DNA of 54,452 bases, from positions 1 through 54,452 of the forward strand of contig JACOZP010000019.1 of assembly GCA_016181265.1 (NCBI GenBank). The letters are read 5' to 3'. The position numbers and the translations under genes are program-made. The DNA is from Candidatus Woesearchaeota archaeon. GTDB lineage: Archaea; Nanobdellota; Nanobdellia; Woesearchaeales; GW2011-AR9. The notes beneath the pieces are model-generated. The model had not been told where the DNA came from and searched no databases. It saw only the letters and a program-made list of their open reading frames with translations. Position 1 is the first letter of the stretch; each line of letters starts with the position of its first letter. This document shows positions 38,997 to 48,558 of the stretch, one piece after another.

Positions 38997-39869
38997 TTAA
39001 CGAAGCAATATTGGTAAAGAACGCGGAAGCCGCCGCGTTGGTGAGCCGTAAGGAAGACTTTTTCGATAAAGAATTACATTATCTCCTTGAAAATGGTTCC
39101 GTTCTAGACCCATTAGATCCTGAAGAGAGTTCTCAACATCCACAGAGAAAGAAGGATCAAAATTGAAAAATGGCAGCCAAGGTAAATCGAGATAAACCAG
39201 TCCAGAACGCTCCACATTAGAAGTGATATTGAGAATAGCTTTCATTGTGTCTCGCGGCTCACGACCTAGTTGATAAAGTACATTCACACAAGCAGCAGCA
39301 GTAAACGGCCCATATTGTTGCAGATCAATCGATTTAATATTCCCTTGAACTGCGACCACTTCTTGATTTCCTAATTTCTGTTCTAAAGAAGCGGGGATTT
39401 TCGCAGCACGAACGACTACATTAGGAAACTCACGACGAAATCCTCGCCTTTGAGAAGGAATCACTACCTGAGAGGTATCGACAATCTTCTCTCCTTGACC
39501 AGTCCACTGGAGATATTGCGACCACGCTTTCCTGCTTTCATTCTCTAGATCATTAAGTGTCCGAAACGAAACGTACAACTCTCCCCTTTCTTGAAAATCA
39601 GCAACAAGTTCAGGAAGAAGATCAACAACAGTTGCACGATAGTCGACACCCGCATGCTCAAGACAAGCAAAAGTATTGTAGGCTTCATAACCACAACCAA
39701 AGTATCGATGAGAACCGATTCCTACGAGAAGAATATTCACAGGTGTTGATAAATTTCCTCCGCGAACAGCACTAACGATGTTTTCTGCAAAAAACTGTCC
39801 TCTAGTGAGCCTTGTTTCAGTGCTAATGTTTGTCTTTGGCATATTTATTACTTCCAAAACAAACCTCAA
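38997..39869 (-). CDS. Possible SAM-dependent methyltransferase-like protein
   Basis: NILLVGIGSHRYFGCGYEAYNTFACLEHAG...ATVVDLLPE...YGPFTAAACVNVLYQLG; start may be MPKTNIS (39842). Confidence 0.4.
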   Translation of the reverse strand: MRFVLEVINMPKTNISTETRLTRGQFFAENIVSAVRGGNLSTPVNILLVGIGSHRYFGCGYEAYNTFACLEHAGVDYRATVVDLLPELVADFQERGELYVSFRTLNDLENESRKAWSQYLQWTGQGEKIVDTSQVVIPSQRRGFRREFPNVVVRAAKIPASLEQKLGNQEVVAVQGNIKSIDLQQYGPFTAAACVNVLYQLGREPRDTMKAILNITSNVERSGLVYLDLPWLPFFNFDPSFSVDVENSLQDLMGLERNHFQGDNVILYRKSLPYGSPTRRLPRSLPILLR

Positions 39870-39874
39870 AAAAA

Positions 39875-40062
39875 GTCATAAAAGTGCGGGGACATGAAAA
39901 CTGACGACGATCAGTTTTCTGTTCAGAAATGTAATATTCCTTACATTTCTTGAAATCGTCTCACCTCGCACTAAAGTCCTGAGAATTGCAAAGCAATTCT
40001 GGGACGCAAGAGAAATCTTATTTCTCTTCGCGTGCGAGGCTTTCTGGCACATTTAATGTAAG
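39875..40062 (+). repeat. Hairpin-rich modular intergenic repeat R3
   Basis: GTCATAAAAGTGCGGGGACATG-AAAACTGACGACGATCAGTTTT-...-GCGAGGCTTTCTGGCACATTTAATGTAAG. Confidence 0.9.
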
Positions 40063-40132
40063 CCCCTGGCGAGAATTGAACTCGCGACCTTGTCCTTACC
40101 AAGGACACGCTCTACCACTGAGCCACAGGGGC
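40062..40132 (-). tRNA. tRNA-Thr (anticodon GGT)
   Basis: GCCCCTGTGGCTCAGTGGTAGAGCGTGTCCTTGGTAAGGACAAGGTCGCGAGTTCAATTCTCGCCAGGGGC; full cloverleaf by hand, loop TTGGTAA. Confidence 0.95.
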
Positions 40133-40230
40133 AATTATTCCTGACGAAAGACACTCTTTTTAAAAACCTTTCGAGAATGAAGAAATAGAAAATTACTACA
40201 CGGGATAACGACCCAAACACAAAGAAAAAG

Positions 40231-40332
40231 TGCAGGGGAGGAGATTTGAACTCCCGAACCCACTAAGGGACAGGATTGCTTCTTCGTTGATACTTAAGTC
40301 CTGCGCGTTTGACCAGGCTTTGCTACCCCTGC
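40231..40332 (-). tRNA. tRNA-Leu (anticodon TAA) with short intron at canonical position 37/38
   Basis: GCAGGGGTAGCAAAGCCTGGTCAAACGCGCAGGACTTAAG[~16-nt intron]ATCCTGTCCCTTAGTGGGTTCGGGAGTTCAAATCTCCTCCCCTGCA; type II variable arm. Confidence 0.88.
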
Positions 40333-40389
40333 ATAATCAATCAACAGGAATAAGATCGTTTAAAAACCTTTCTTTTCTAGAACCTTTAA

Positions 40390-41367
40390 TTATTTCTCCC
40401 CGATATCCGACTGATAAATAACCCTTCCCAAACTATACACTCCCGTAATCATCGATTTCAACCGTTCAATCAGTAAACCGACATTCTCCACTTTCTTATT
40501 ATCCTGATAAAATAATTCACAATCAGAAATCAATTTTTCTTTTAGATCGAGCACGGCATGGACCAGTTCTACATCTTCCGCGTAGAACCCTTTCAAAACG
40601 CGTAGATAATTCTCTTTAGCGGACACAAGCAGCTTGATGAAGCGTTCACGTTGTTTCGGATCAAGAGGAGTTGTCCTCATATACCGCGCAATCCGTTTTA
40701 CATCATCACCAATCGCTTCCAAATGGAAGACACTCCACCAGTAAGTCAATAATTTATGACTATTCAAGTTTTGTTTCTTGTAAATATAGGAAGAATTATT
40801 GAATCCGAATTCGACCACCCTAAAAATAAGAAAAGTTAAGCGGTTGATGTCGTTGTCTCGATGAAAGATACTCTCATAATCATCCTCAACAAACATCTTT
40901 TCACAATCTTCCATCATCGCCCTGATGATTACATCAATCTTCCTGACCAGATTAATGATCGAAATATTATTCATATCTAAGAAATCACGCGCCACTAGTT
41001 TACGAGATGTCTGCTCCATAACCTCCAACGCCATTAAGTTCTGGACCGTATTTTGAATCTCGACAGCCTTATCTTTCAACTCTTCACCAAAGAGGGTAAT
41101 CGTCTTATAATCTTTGATATACGCGGTGATAATCTCTCGTTTAAGACGACGAACACTTTTACCATCCACAGAAATCTCTTTAGCTTTCTCTTGTATCTCC
41201 TGGCGGTCACCCAGACCAAGAAGGAGATTATTATCTTGCTCCTCAACGTAGACTAATGCCCCTTTCAGAAGATTATTTCGACGGACCCAACTCTTCGGAA
41301 GAGAGACAACAAAACTATTTTTTCCAAAAGAAATTAACTTGCGATATTCCATGACCTCACACCACAT
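40390..41367 (-). CDS. AbrB (SpoVT) domain plus PhoU-like regulator
   Basis: MEYRKLISFGKNSFVVSLPKSWVRRNNLLKGALVYVEEQ N-terminal AbrB; helical PhoU-like C-terminal region. Confidence 0.85.
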   Translation of the reverse strand: MWCEVMEYRKLISFGKNSFVVSLPKSWVRRNNLLKGALVYVEEQDNNLLLGLGDRQEIQEKAKEISVDGKSVRRLKREIITAYIKDYKTITLFGEELKDKAVEIQNTVQNLMALEVMEQTSRKLVARDFLDMNNISIINLVRKIDVIIRAMMEDCEKMFVEDDYESIFHRDNDINRLTFLIFRVVEFGFNNSSYIYKKQNLNSHKLLTYWWSVFHLEAIGDDVKRIARYMRTTPLDPKQRERFIKLLVSAKENYLRVLKGFYAEDVELVHAVLDLKEKLISDCELFYQDNKKVENVGLLIERLKSMITGVYSLGRVIYQSDIGEK

Positions 41368-41545
41368 ATGTTCTTCTACAAAACATATATTTCACAAGAG
41401 AAATAAATGTTCATTATATAAATGTTGTGAATGATTCAAGCAAGTCAAAAAAAGTTGTCCATCTTGCCTAAAGAGAACCTTCTCAAAATAGGCAGGGGAC
41501 CGCGATGAGAGAAAAGTCTTTAAACTAAAGAAAGAACATCACCTC

Positions 41546-42388
41546 ATGGACATAAAGTCTCTTCTTAGTGTTACACTTCAAACGATAAAAGCACATCAAA
41601 GTATTTTTAGTATCCTCGTTCTTCTACAGCTTCTCTTGTTTGGCAGCGTTGGCTATATCACAACAGCTAACGTCCAGCATATCGTCGAAGGGACGCAAGG
41701 CATCCTTGGTCAGCTGGATCAAGCGAACTTTGATCCGCAGAAGATCAACGATGGGCAGCCATTCCTCAATGACATCACACCCATCTATCAAAGTTATCAA
41801 ATTATGAAGAAATATACCCTCCGCTGGCTTTGGGGACTGGCTGCGATTGCCTTCACTCTCTACGCAGCATCATGGATCATCAGCCATTCTTTATTCACCG
41901 CTTCAGAGGAAGGGTCATCGAAGAAAAAAAATCTAAAGAGAATCAGCATAATCTGGACTCGCTTCTCAATCCTCATCCTGGCAATGGGAGTGATTCTCTT
42001 TCTTCTCTTTTCGATAGTTATCAAAGCATCTTTCTTTAACGATCCGGATCAAGAACAACTCTACGATCGAATCAAGATAGCAGCAGGAATAGGCCTTCTC
42101 TTCTATTATTGTTTCATCGTTATCGCCGCACACATAACTGCAAGAACATATAGAGCAGTTATCCAGCAAAGTTTTCGTACGGGAATCAAAAAGATACACT
42201 ACTCATTACCGATCGCTTTCTTTCTCAATGCTTGTATCGTTGGAACGGCAGAGTTGATTAAACTCGCTTTAGAGAGAACAACCTCATTTTTCCTGCTTCT
42301 CCTCGCTACAATTCTCCTTGCTTTAGTGCTAGTTACTGCTCGTCTCCTTTGGATCAAAACACAACACGCTCTTATCGAAAGAGCATAA
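41546..42388 (+). CDS. Multi-pass membrane protein
   Basis: Several hydrophobic segments across 280 aa. Confidence 0.6.
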   Translation: MDIKSLLSVTLQTIKAHQSIFSILVLLQLLLFGSVGYITTANVQHIVEGTQGILGQLDQANFDPQKINDGQPFLNDITPIYQSYQIMKKYTLRWLWGLAAIAFTLYAASWIISHSLFTASEEGSSKKKNLKRISIIWTRFSILILAMGVILFLLFSIVIKASFFNDPDQEQLYDRIKIAAGIGLLFYYCFIVIAAHITARTYRAVIQQSFRTGIKKIHYSLPIAFFLNACIVGTAELIKLALERTTSFFLLLLATILLALVLVTARLLWIKTQHALIERA

Positions 42389-42391
42389 CAA

Positions 42392-42775
42392 ATGAAAACA
42401 TCAACCCAAACAATCATCATCGACACGAATGCGCTCATGGCTGTCGGAGAACAAAAGATTGATATCTTCATCGAGATAGAGAAAATTTGTATGTTTCAAT
42501 ACAAGCTCGCCGTCCTCAGTGGTACAGTAGATGAATTGATCAAGATTCAGCAAGAACAACGCGGGAAATACAAGACGGCAGCAAAGATCGCTTTGATGTT
42601 ATTAGAAATTAAGAACATCGCTAAAATACCTTCCTCAGAATATGTCGATGATGAACTCGTAAAACTCTCTCAAAAAGGCAAATTAGTTTTAACACAGGAT
42701 AAAGAACTAAAGAAAAAGCTAACTAAGCCTTATCTTACGATCAGACAAGGAAAGAAAGTAGTATTGATAGAATAG
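42392..42775 (+). CDS. PIN domain protein (Fcf1/VapC9-like)
   Basis: TIIIDTNALMAV, VDELIKI, LVLTQDKELKKKL. Confidence 0.8.
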   Translation: MKTSTQTIIIDTNALMAVGEQKIDIFIEIEKICMFQYKLAVLSGTVDELIKIQQEQRGKYKTAAKIALMLLEIKNIAKIPSSEYVDDELVKLSQKGKLVLTQDKELKKKLTKPYLTIRQGKKVVLIE

Positions 42776-42778
42776 CTA

Positions 42779-43429
42779 TCACCCTAATCTCAATCTTCTT
42801 ATCTTTCGTGACAATGTCTCAGGACGTAAACCAATATCCCTTGCCGTACGAAGAAAATTATGCTCATTTCTGCGTAATGCATCTGTCAAGAACTGACATT
42901 CAAATTCTGCTTCCGCTTCTTTCCAACGAAGATGCAACGGTGGAAGTACTTGCGCAATGTCCTGTGAAAGTGCGGGGACATTTGCATATAACTTCTCCAT
43001 TTTTATCGGGTGAAAGATATCTTTATACTGATCAAGCGTCTTACGAATAGTTTCACCGATCTCTTCTCTGATCGAAGGAGTTTCATCAGAATTTTTATCC
43101 CGATCAAGAGAGATTCCATAATCGTGGATCGCCCGATGAATGCTCCGACGGTCTATACCTAACGTTCGTGCAACTAATGAGACATTGCCAAAATGAGCTC
43201 TTAGTTCCCAACGTAAAAGATGCTCCTTAAATTTTCGCTTTGCAACTTTGAATGGTAGATGGTGAGGGATATAAATTGCTGTTCGGGATTGCGAGAGCCG
43301 ATCGGTAATATCTGTTTCTAACTGTGGGACAACTATCCCTAAATGTTTACCAAGAGTCTCTTCTAACAATGAGACCACTTTCTCTTTAATCGCATCTTCC
43401 AAGTTCTGTTTCTGCTTCATTGACCCCAC
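42779..43429 (-). CDS. Protein with two Fis-type (HTH_8) DNA-binding domains
   Basis: KFKEHLLRWELRAHFGNVSLVARTLGIDRRSIHRAIHDYGI and EFECQFLTDALRRNEHNFLRTARDIGLRPETLSRKIRRLRL. Confidence 0.75.
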   Translation of the reverse strand: MGSMKQKQNLEDAIKEKVVSLLEETLGKHLGIVVPQLETDITDRLSQSRTAIYIPHHLPFKVAKRKFKEHLLRWELRAHFGNVSLVARTLGIDRRSIHRAIHDYGISLDRDKNSDETPSIREEIGETIRKTLDQYKDIFHPIKMEKLYANVPALSQDIAQVLPPLHLRWKEAEAEFECQFLTDALRRNEHNFLRTARDIGLRPETLSRKIRRLRLG

Positions 43430-43674
43430 CGATGCTCATAAAATAAGATGCCGCTGCAGAGGCCGAAGAGAAAGAGATCAACCGCCAGAAGAAACAGGAA
43501 AGCAGAACTCATCCACAAAGCAGGGACAAGAAGAACCGCAGATACCCCTAAAACCCACAGTAATGAAACTAGGAACTTTTTGGCAAAAGCGATCTCTTCA
43601 ACAGCAATCTTTCCCAGGAGCATCCCCAATAGTGGACTACATAAGACAACCGCTACAAGATAGATAAGCATCAT
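43417..43674 (-). CDS. Small membrane protein
   Basis: 85 aa, hydrophobic, overlaps the neighbouring ORFs at both ends. Confidence 0.5.
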   Translation of the reverse strand: MMLIYLVAVVLCSPLLGMLLGKIAVEEIAFAKKFLVSLLWVLGVSAVLLVPALWMSSAFLFLLAVDLFLFGLCSGILFYEHRWGQ

Positions 43675-44708
43675 TCTGAGAGAGTCTGTACCACTTCTTT
43701 AAAATTTCGGAAAAAGGTATCCCAATCTTCTTCTTTAATCACTGCACCACAGGCATCATCATGTCCTCCCCCCGAACCGGAGATTCCAAGCAAAGCTTTC
43801 TGGAGGACCGCTAAAACATTCTTACCACGCAAGCTACATTTCATCTCACCACTTTTCTGGCGAGCAATGATCACATATTTAGTAGGATATAATGCTATTA
43901 ATTCATTCGCCAAATTGACCGTAAATGACCACTCTTGTTCGGTATACGCATAGAGGATGACCTTACTACGTGTCACCGCTTTCTTAGCTTTCAGAAGTAC
44001 ATCTTCATATTTTTGATTGATCAGAGAAAACCGCCTAAAGAGAAACTTCCCCGCCGCGCTCTGTTCTTCAAATATTTCAGCGGGAGATGTAATCCGCGTT
44101 AAAACTTTAATAGATTTACGCACTTCGGAAGTCGGCCCTTTCTGGATGAAAAAGAAAAATTTGATCAATTTTCCCATCGGACTCTTAAAGACAGTAGTGG
44201 TAAGATCACTTTTCTCTGGCAGGAACTGCGGATAGCGTTCAATAAAATGATCGATGAAGTCAGGCATATGCCAATCCGCCAGAGAACCAGCGGCAGCAAT
44301 CCAAAGGTCTTCACCACGTTCACTGATCTGCCAAGCCATCCGGCTTGTCGGGATATATGCAGAAGGGTCGACGATTCTTGGATTAAAATAATGAACACCT
44401 TTCCGATCCTGCGGAGGATGATGATCGATCCAGAACGTAGGCCGTTTCGCTCCATCTAAAAACTCTTGACTTACTAAAGGAATGTCCAAGATAAAAATCT
44501 TATCAGGATTTAGCTCTTCGACTTTTCGCAGAAAGGACTCATTCAGATTCGAAGTAGTAGTCAACGAGACGCCTTTTCCCTCTCGATGAATTCGATAAAG
44601 TAATAAAAAAGAGGTCAAGCCGTCAGCGTCACCATCATAAAAGAAAAGAGGATTTGTAGCAGTAGCCAATTCCTCACGAAGAAAGACAACTTGTTTATCG
44701 GTAAGCAT
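43671..44708 (-). CDS. DHH family phosphoesterase
   Basis: FFYDGDADGLTSFLLL, FILDIPL, FWIDHHPPQD, AAGSLADWHMP, SGSGGGHDDACGA; likely start MLTDKQ. Confidence 0.9.
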   Translation of the reverse strand: MLTDKQVVFLREELATATNPLFFYDGDADGLTSFLLLYRIHREGKGVSLTTTSNLNESFLRKVEELNPDKIFILDIPLVSQEFLDGAKRPTFWIDHHPPQDRKGVHYFNPRIVDPSAYIPTSRMAWQISERGEDLWIAAAGSLADWHMPDFIDHFIERYPQFLPEKSDLTTTVFKSPMGKLIKFFFFIQKGPTSEVRKSIKVLTRITSPAEIFEEQSAAGKFLFRRFSLINQKYEDVLLKAKKAVTRSKVILYAYTEQEWSFTVNLANELIALYPTKYVIIARQKSGEMKCSLRGKNVLAVLQKALLGISGSGGGHDDACGAVIKEEDWDTFFRNFKEVVQTLSE

Positions 44709-44758
44709 AAACGAGAGGATTGTCTGTTTCTTTTTAAAGGTTAGGATGAGAAAATTCA

Positions 44759-45124
44759 TTGTGTTCCTTTCCCCAGTTCGTAGGACAGCATATACCCCAT
44801 ATACAGAAAGAATATATCTACATCTTCACTGCTGAGGTATATTCATCAGGAGAAAAACGCCGTCGGGGGGGAATAGGTGTGACTACAGTACTATTTTCAG
44901 AAAGTAAGCAGATTCATTCCATAGGTCATTCTTTATATCATGCCTATGCTTCATCTGTAAAGACAAAAAGAAAAGAACTGAGGCATAAGCTATGTCCTCA
45001 GTGCAATCATCAGATGAATAAACGAAGTGATAATATCCTCGGTATCAATTTTGATGGATCATATTACATAAAGCGAGCAATAACTATCCATCTCTGTAAC
45101 CAATGCAATTATCTCCAAAGATAA
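44759..45124 (+). CDS. Zinc-ribbon protein
   Basis: LCPQCNHQM...LCNQCNYL. Confidence 0.45.
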   Translation: MCSFPQFVGQHIPHIQKEYIYIFTAEVYSSGEKRRRGGIGVTTVLFSESKQIHSIGHSLYHAYASSVKTKRKELRHKLCPQCNHQMNKRSDNILGINFDGSYYIKRAITIHLCNQCNYLQR

Positions 45125-45438
45125 GACGTTGTACAAAATGCGATTCCTATTTCCAGACGCTCCATCGTTATAGTAGGATTTGCTATGATTGCAAAGGCAG
45201 CAAAAAGCTTGCCCTCGCCCACTGTCCAAACTGCAATTACCTGCAGATCAGCACCGCAGTCAGCCGCTTTGTCTGCAAAAACTGCCGTCACAGTCCTCTT
45301 CCAAAGAATGCCAAAGTTATCTTTCAATCGGATAACGTCAAAGAGATTATAGAATACATTAATAAACTTCACAATGAAAGCAAGACAGAAGATAAAGGAA
45401 CACTTGTTGAGAAAAAAACAGAGAGAATAGTAACATGA
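45103..45438 (+). CDS. Protein with double zinc ribbon
   Basis: CTKCDSYF...CYDCKG and CPNCNYLQ...CKNCRHS. Confidence 0.55.
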   Translation: MQLSPKIRRCTKCDSYFQTLHRYSRICYDCKGSKKLALAHCPNCNYLQISTAVSRFVCKNCRHSPLPKNAKVIFQSDNVKEIIEYINKLHNESKTEDKGTLVEKKTERIVT

Positions 45439-45451
45439 GGTACTCCACGAC

Positions 45452-46219
45452 ATGAAGAGAGTCAGAAGTACAATTGCGTCACTTCTCGTCTCTCTCGCCT
45501 TGCCGTCATGCTCTGATTTCCATTCTGGAATTGTCTATGAGGTTCCACCTCGTGCCGGTCAAACCCTTCTCGCCCCAAGTGAGGAAGGAGACAAATTCGA
45601 TTTTAATGATCGGTACATCACGGGAAAATCCATCGAAGAGATTCTCTCTTCGACCGTGCAGGTCACAAATATGTTTGGATTCGGAACGGGGACAATTCTT
45701 CGAGATCAGCAAACCAGAGAGGATTATGTCCTAACTTGTTTTCATGTTATCAGCGATTTTCCAGAACTGATTACTGTAAAGATCGATGCACAAACGTTTG
45801 ACGTACCAGAGATTTACAAAGTAGATGAAAATAATGATCTTGCATTATTAAAATTATCGGGGAGTCATGACCGCTTTTTCGCCGGAAAAATAGCTACTTC
45901 TTTAGAGCCAGGCTACCAAGTCGTGGGGGTGGGTTTTCCTTTCTTCAAGAAGAAGACGCTCCTCTATGGACACGTCTCCACCGACATGGAAGGAGATGAC
46001 GTCTATTACCAAATTGTAGAGGGAAATATCAACATGGGCGATTCAGGAGGAGGATTTTTTGTGTTCAAACGTGGGCTTCCATTTTATGGCGGCACGATCA
46101 ATTTTAGATATCGCGGAGAGAACGGTGTAGATGAAACAAGGGGAGTTGGCGGAGTAGTCGATATCAGAAAAGTGCGAGACTTCATCAAAAGTACGCCGCT
46201 CGCAGACGACTATTTGTAA
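45452..46219 (+). CDS. Secreted trypsin-like serine protease (lipoprotein)
   Basis: Lipobox SLALPSC; catalytic triad context TCFHVIS, NDLALLKL, MGDSGGGFF. Confidence 0.8.
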   Translation: MKRVRSTIASLLVSLALPSCSDFHSGIVYEVPPRAGQTLLAPSEEGDKFDFNDRYITGKSIEEILSSTVQVTNMFGFGTGTILRDQQTREDYVLTCFHVISDFPELITVKIDAQTFDVPEIYKVDENNDLALLKLSGSHDRFFAGKIATSLEPGYQVVGVGFPFFKKKTLLYGHVSTDMEGDDVYYQIVEGNINMGDSGGGFFVFKRGLPFYGGTINFRYRGENGVDETRGVGGVVDIRKVRDFIKSTPLADDYL

Positions 46220-46280
46220 ACCAGAATCGCAGGACGAAGAAGAATTAAAAAGAGAGAAATGAAATAAAAGGGGGATAAAA

Positions 46281-47306
46281 ATGGATGCTGCTCAAGAAAA
46301 AAGATGGAAAGAGATGTGGCGTAGAGATAAGCGAAAGGTTCTAGGGGAAATTAAGAAAGCAACAGCACGGCGCGATGGTATGACGTTGTGGGAATTCTCC
46401 GACCTCGTCGATCTAGCACCGCAAGATGCAAAAGAATTACTAAATCAACTCCCAAATTGGGGAGCAAACATATACAGCCACGATCAGCGAATTCTTACTC
46501 GTCAAACAATTGCGGTCACGAAGTGGACACACGAAGATCCTTTCCTCCTGGAAACAATTCAAGTTATGGGAGAAGAAAGAACAGGCTTACGGTTAGGGAT
46601 CGTTAGTGACACACATTACGGATCTCGCACTACAGATAGCGGCGTAGTCAGAGCAGCATATCGTTATTTTGCAGAACAAGGTATCAAGAATGTGCTTCAT
46701 GCAGGGAACGTTTTAGCGGGAAAATCCGACAAAAGATATCGTCAAGCAGATCGGCTTACGGAAGATCTAGAAGAACAGATCGAACTATTAAAAGGACAGT
46801 ATCCAAAAATTCCCGGGATAACGACTCATTTTATCTTAGGGCATGCAGATACAACATTTGAAGATAGTCAGATCAATCCCGGACGTGAAATTAATGATGC
46901 ACGAAGCGATTTTCAGTATCTTGGAGTTGTAGAAACAGATCTTGTCTTTAACCCTGAAGGAAAAAAAGCATTCACCATTCGTCTCTACAATGAACGGCCG
47001 TATTATACGTATGGCGTATCCTATCAAGCGCAAAAGAAATTAGAAGCCATGGCCGGCGGTGATAAGCCCAATATATGGCTTTACGGAGGATCACAGCAAC
47101 TCTGGCACAGCCGCTATCAAGATGTAGAAACATTCAAGCTTCCGGGATTACAACATCAGACGCTCAAGATGCGAGATCGAGCATATTGTTGCAACGTCGG
47201 TTTCCTCGTTTTAACAGTAGTTCCTGAAGATGAGAAAATTTGGACATACGCTGAGACGTTTCCTGTTTGGAAACGAAGCATACCAAGACAAAAATCAGAA
47301 AAATAA
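46281..47306 (+). CDS. Metallophosphoesterase-fold protein with degenerate active site
   Basis: LGIVSDTHYGSRTTDSG retained; GNVLAG replaces GDxxD, GHADTT replaces GNHD, and GGSQQLWH sits where GHxH is expected. RBS GGGGG upstream. Confidence 0.7.
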   Translation: MDAAQEKRWKEMWRRDKRKVLGEIKKATARRDGMTLWEFSDLVDLAPQDAKELLNQLPNWGANIYSHDQRILTRQTIAVTKWTHEDPFLLETIQVMGEERTGLRLGIVSDTHYGSRTTDSGVVRAAYRYFAEQGIKNVLHAGNVLAGKSDKRYRQADRLTEDLEEQIELLKGQYPKIPGITTHFILGHADTTFEDSQINPGREINDARSDFQYLGVVETDLVFNPEGKKAFTIRLYNERPYYTYGVSYQAQKKLEAMAGGDKPNIWLYGGSQQLWHSRYQDVETFKLPGLQHQTLKMRDRAYCCNVGFLVLTVVPEDEKIWTYAETFPVWKRSIPRQKSEK

Positions 47307-47337
47307 TGGTCATTGATCAAAAAGGGGGGTTACAAAT

Positions 47338-48555
47338 ATGACAATTGACGAACAGGCATTAGACTTAAAATTAACCAAAGAAGGAAAGAAACCAGCTGAA
47401 CTAAAAGCGTTCCTGAAAGGACTGGTCGTTCAAGATTTGCTTGCAGACCGACCTTCAGATCTACTCACGCTATGTGGTCACACCAGTCTCTCTCCAAAAG
47501 ATACACAAAGCCTATACCAACTAGTATATGATCAAATCGAACTTCCAGATGGCAAAAAGAAAAGACCAGCTGCTACAAGTGTAGAAAGCTTGGAAGGTCT
47601 AACTCTTGATGGTTCTGAACAGATCAAAGCCGTCTCTCAAGGATATCGTTTGATGATCGACCCCGAATATACGTTTAGGGTCATCTTGGTGAGCGATACA
47701 CACATCGGGTCGAAGCATGACAATATTGAAGGCCTTGAGAAAATGTTTGATCGAGCTGTTGCTATTGGAGCAAAGACAGTTCTTCATTCTGGAGATCTTG
47801 TCGATGGCGCTTTTGCCCACCGTGATATGTTCCTCTATCTGCGTGATGAATGTCAGACCTTTGACGGCCAATTTGATCGCGTAGTCAACAAATGGCCGCG
47901 CCGCGAAGGAGTAAGCACCTATTTCATCGCAGGAAACCACGATCATTTTTTTCAGACAAATGCGGGAGTAGATTTGTGTCGTCATGTCGCTGCAGCACGT
48001 CAAGATATGAGGTACCTAAAGAGTGAGAGCATTCGGGAAGTCTTTGGAAAAGGATACGACAAAGAACGGTTTGAAAGAGTTCTTGAAAATAAAAAATTAG
48101 GCAGCGGAAGAGTTGGCGCAGTCCGGATCGGCCCAAGTCACCTTCCTGAAGACCAACGCAACACGATCATGATGATGATACATCCCGGAGATGGTTCTGC
48201 CCGGACACTCTCTTACAAGCCACAGCAGATCATCAAAAATCTAGGGATGCTTCTCTATTCCTTCGAGAACATGACTAACCCCGAAGGGAGGAGAATCAAG
48301 CCACACATCCTCCAAATTGGACATTATCATAAAGCAGATATGAACCTTCTCCGTAACGTTTATGTCTTCCAAGCAGGAACAATGAAATTAGCGGATGAGT
48401 TTCACGAGGTCAAAAATCTAGATAATATGATGGGATATTGGGTATTAGAAATTACCTCGAAAAGAGACGGAGACATTGTGCGCCTGGCTGAGCGGTTCCA
48501 ACAAGCTTACGTTGATCCAACACGCTACACAAGATCAGTTGTTCCTGTGAAATGA
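47338..48555 (+). CDS. Calcineurin-like metallophosphoesterase (intact motifs)
   Basis: LVSDTHIGSKHDN, LHSGDLVDG, FIAGNHDHFF, MMIHPGDGSA, LQIGHYHKAD. Confidence 0.88.
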   Translation: MTIDEQALDLKLTKEGKKPAELKAFLKGLVVQDLLADRPSDLLTLCGHTSLSPKDTQSLYQLVYDQIELPDGKKKRPAATSVESLEGLTLDGSEQIKAVSQGYRLMIDPEYTFRVILVSDTHIGSKHDNIEGLEKMFDRAVAIGAKTVLHSGDLVDGAFAHRDMFLYLRDECQTFDGQFDRVVNKWPRREGVSTYFIAGNHDHFFQTNAGVDLCRHVAAARQDMRYLKSESIREVFGKGYDKERFERVLENKKLGSGRVGAVRIGPSHLPEDQRNTIMMMIHPGDGSARTLSYKPQQIIKNLGMLLYSFENMTNPEGRRIKPHILQIGHYHKADMNLLRNVYVFQAGTMKLADEFHEVKNLDNMMGYWVLEITSKRDGDIVRLAERFQQAYVDPTRYTRSVVPVK

Positions 48556-48558
48556 TTT

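Noticed and set aside
40230-40421. 63-aa plus-strand ORF
   Set aside because: Covers tRNA-Leu on the opposite strand; not a protein gene.
41360-41400. CATATG-containing sequence upstream of the PhoU/AbrB gene as a third HTH-10 operator
   Set aside because: Only a partial match (GAACATATGTGGTG) and it lacks the GGTAAAA extension shared by the two stronger sites.
42958-42985. gtgaaagtgcggggacatttg resembles the R1-R4 5' end
   Set aside because: It lies inside the Fis-HTH coding sequence (VPALSQD) without the remaining repeat or paired arms; probably a chance match, though worth including in a genome-wide motif scan.
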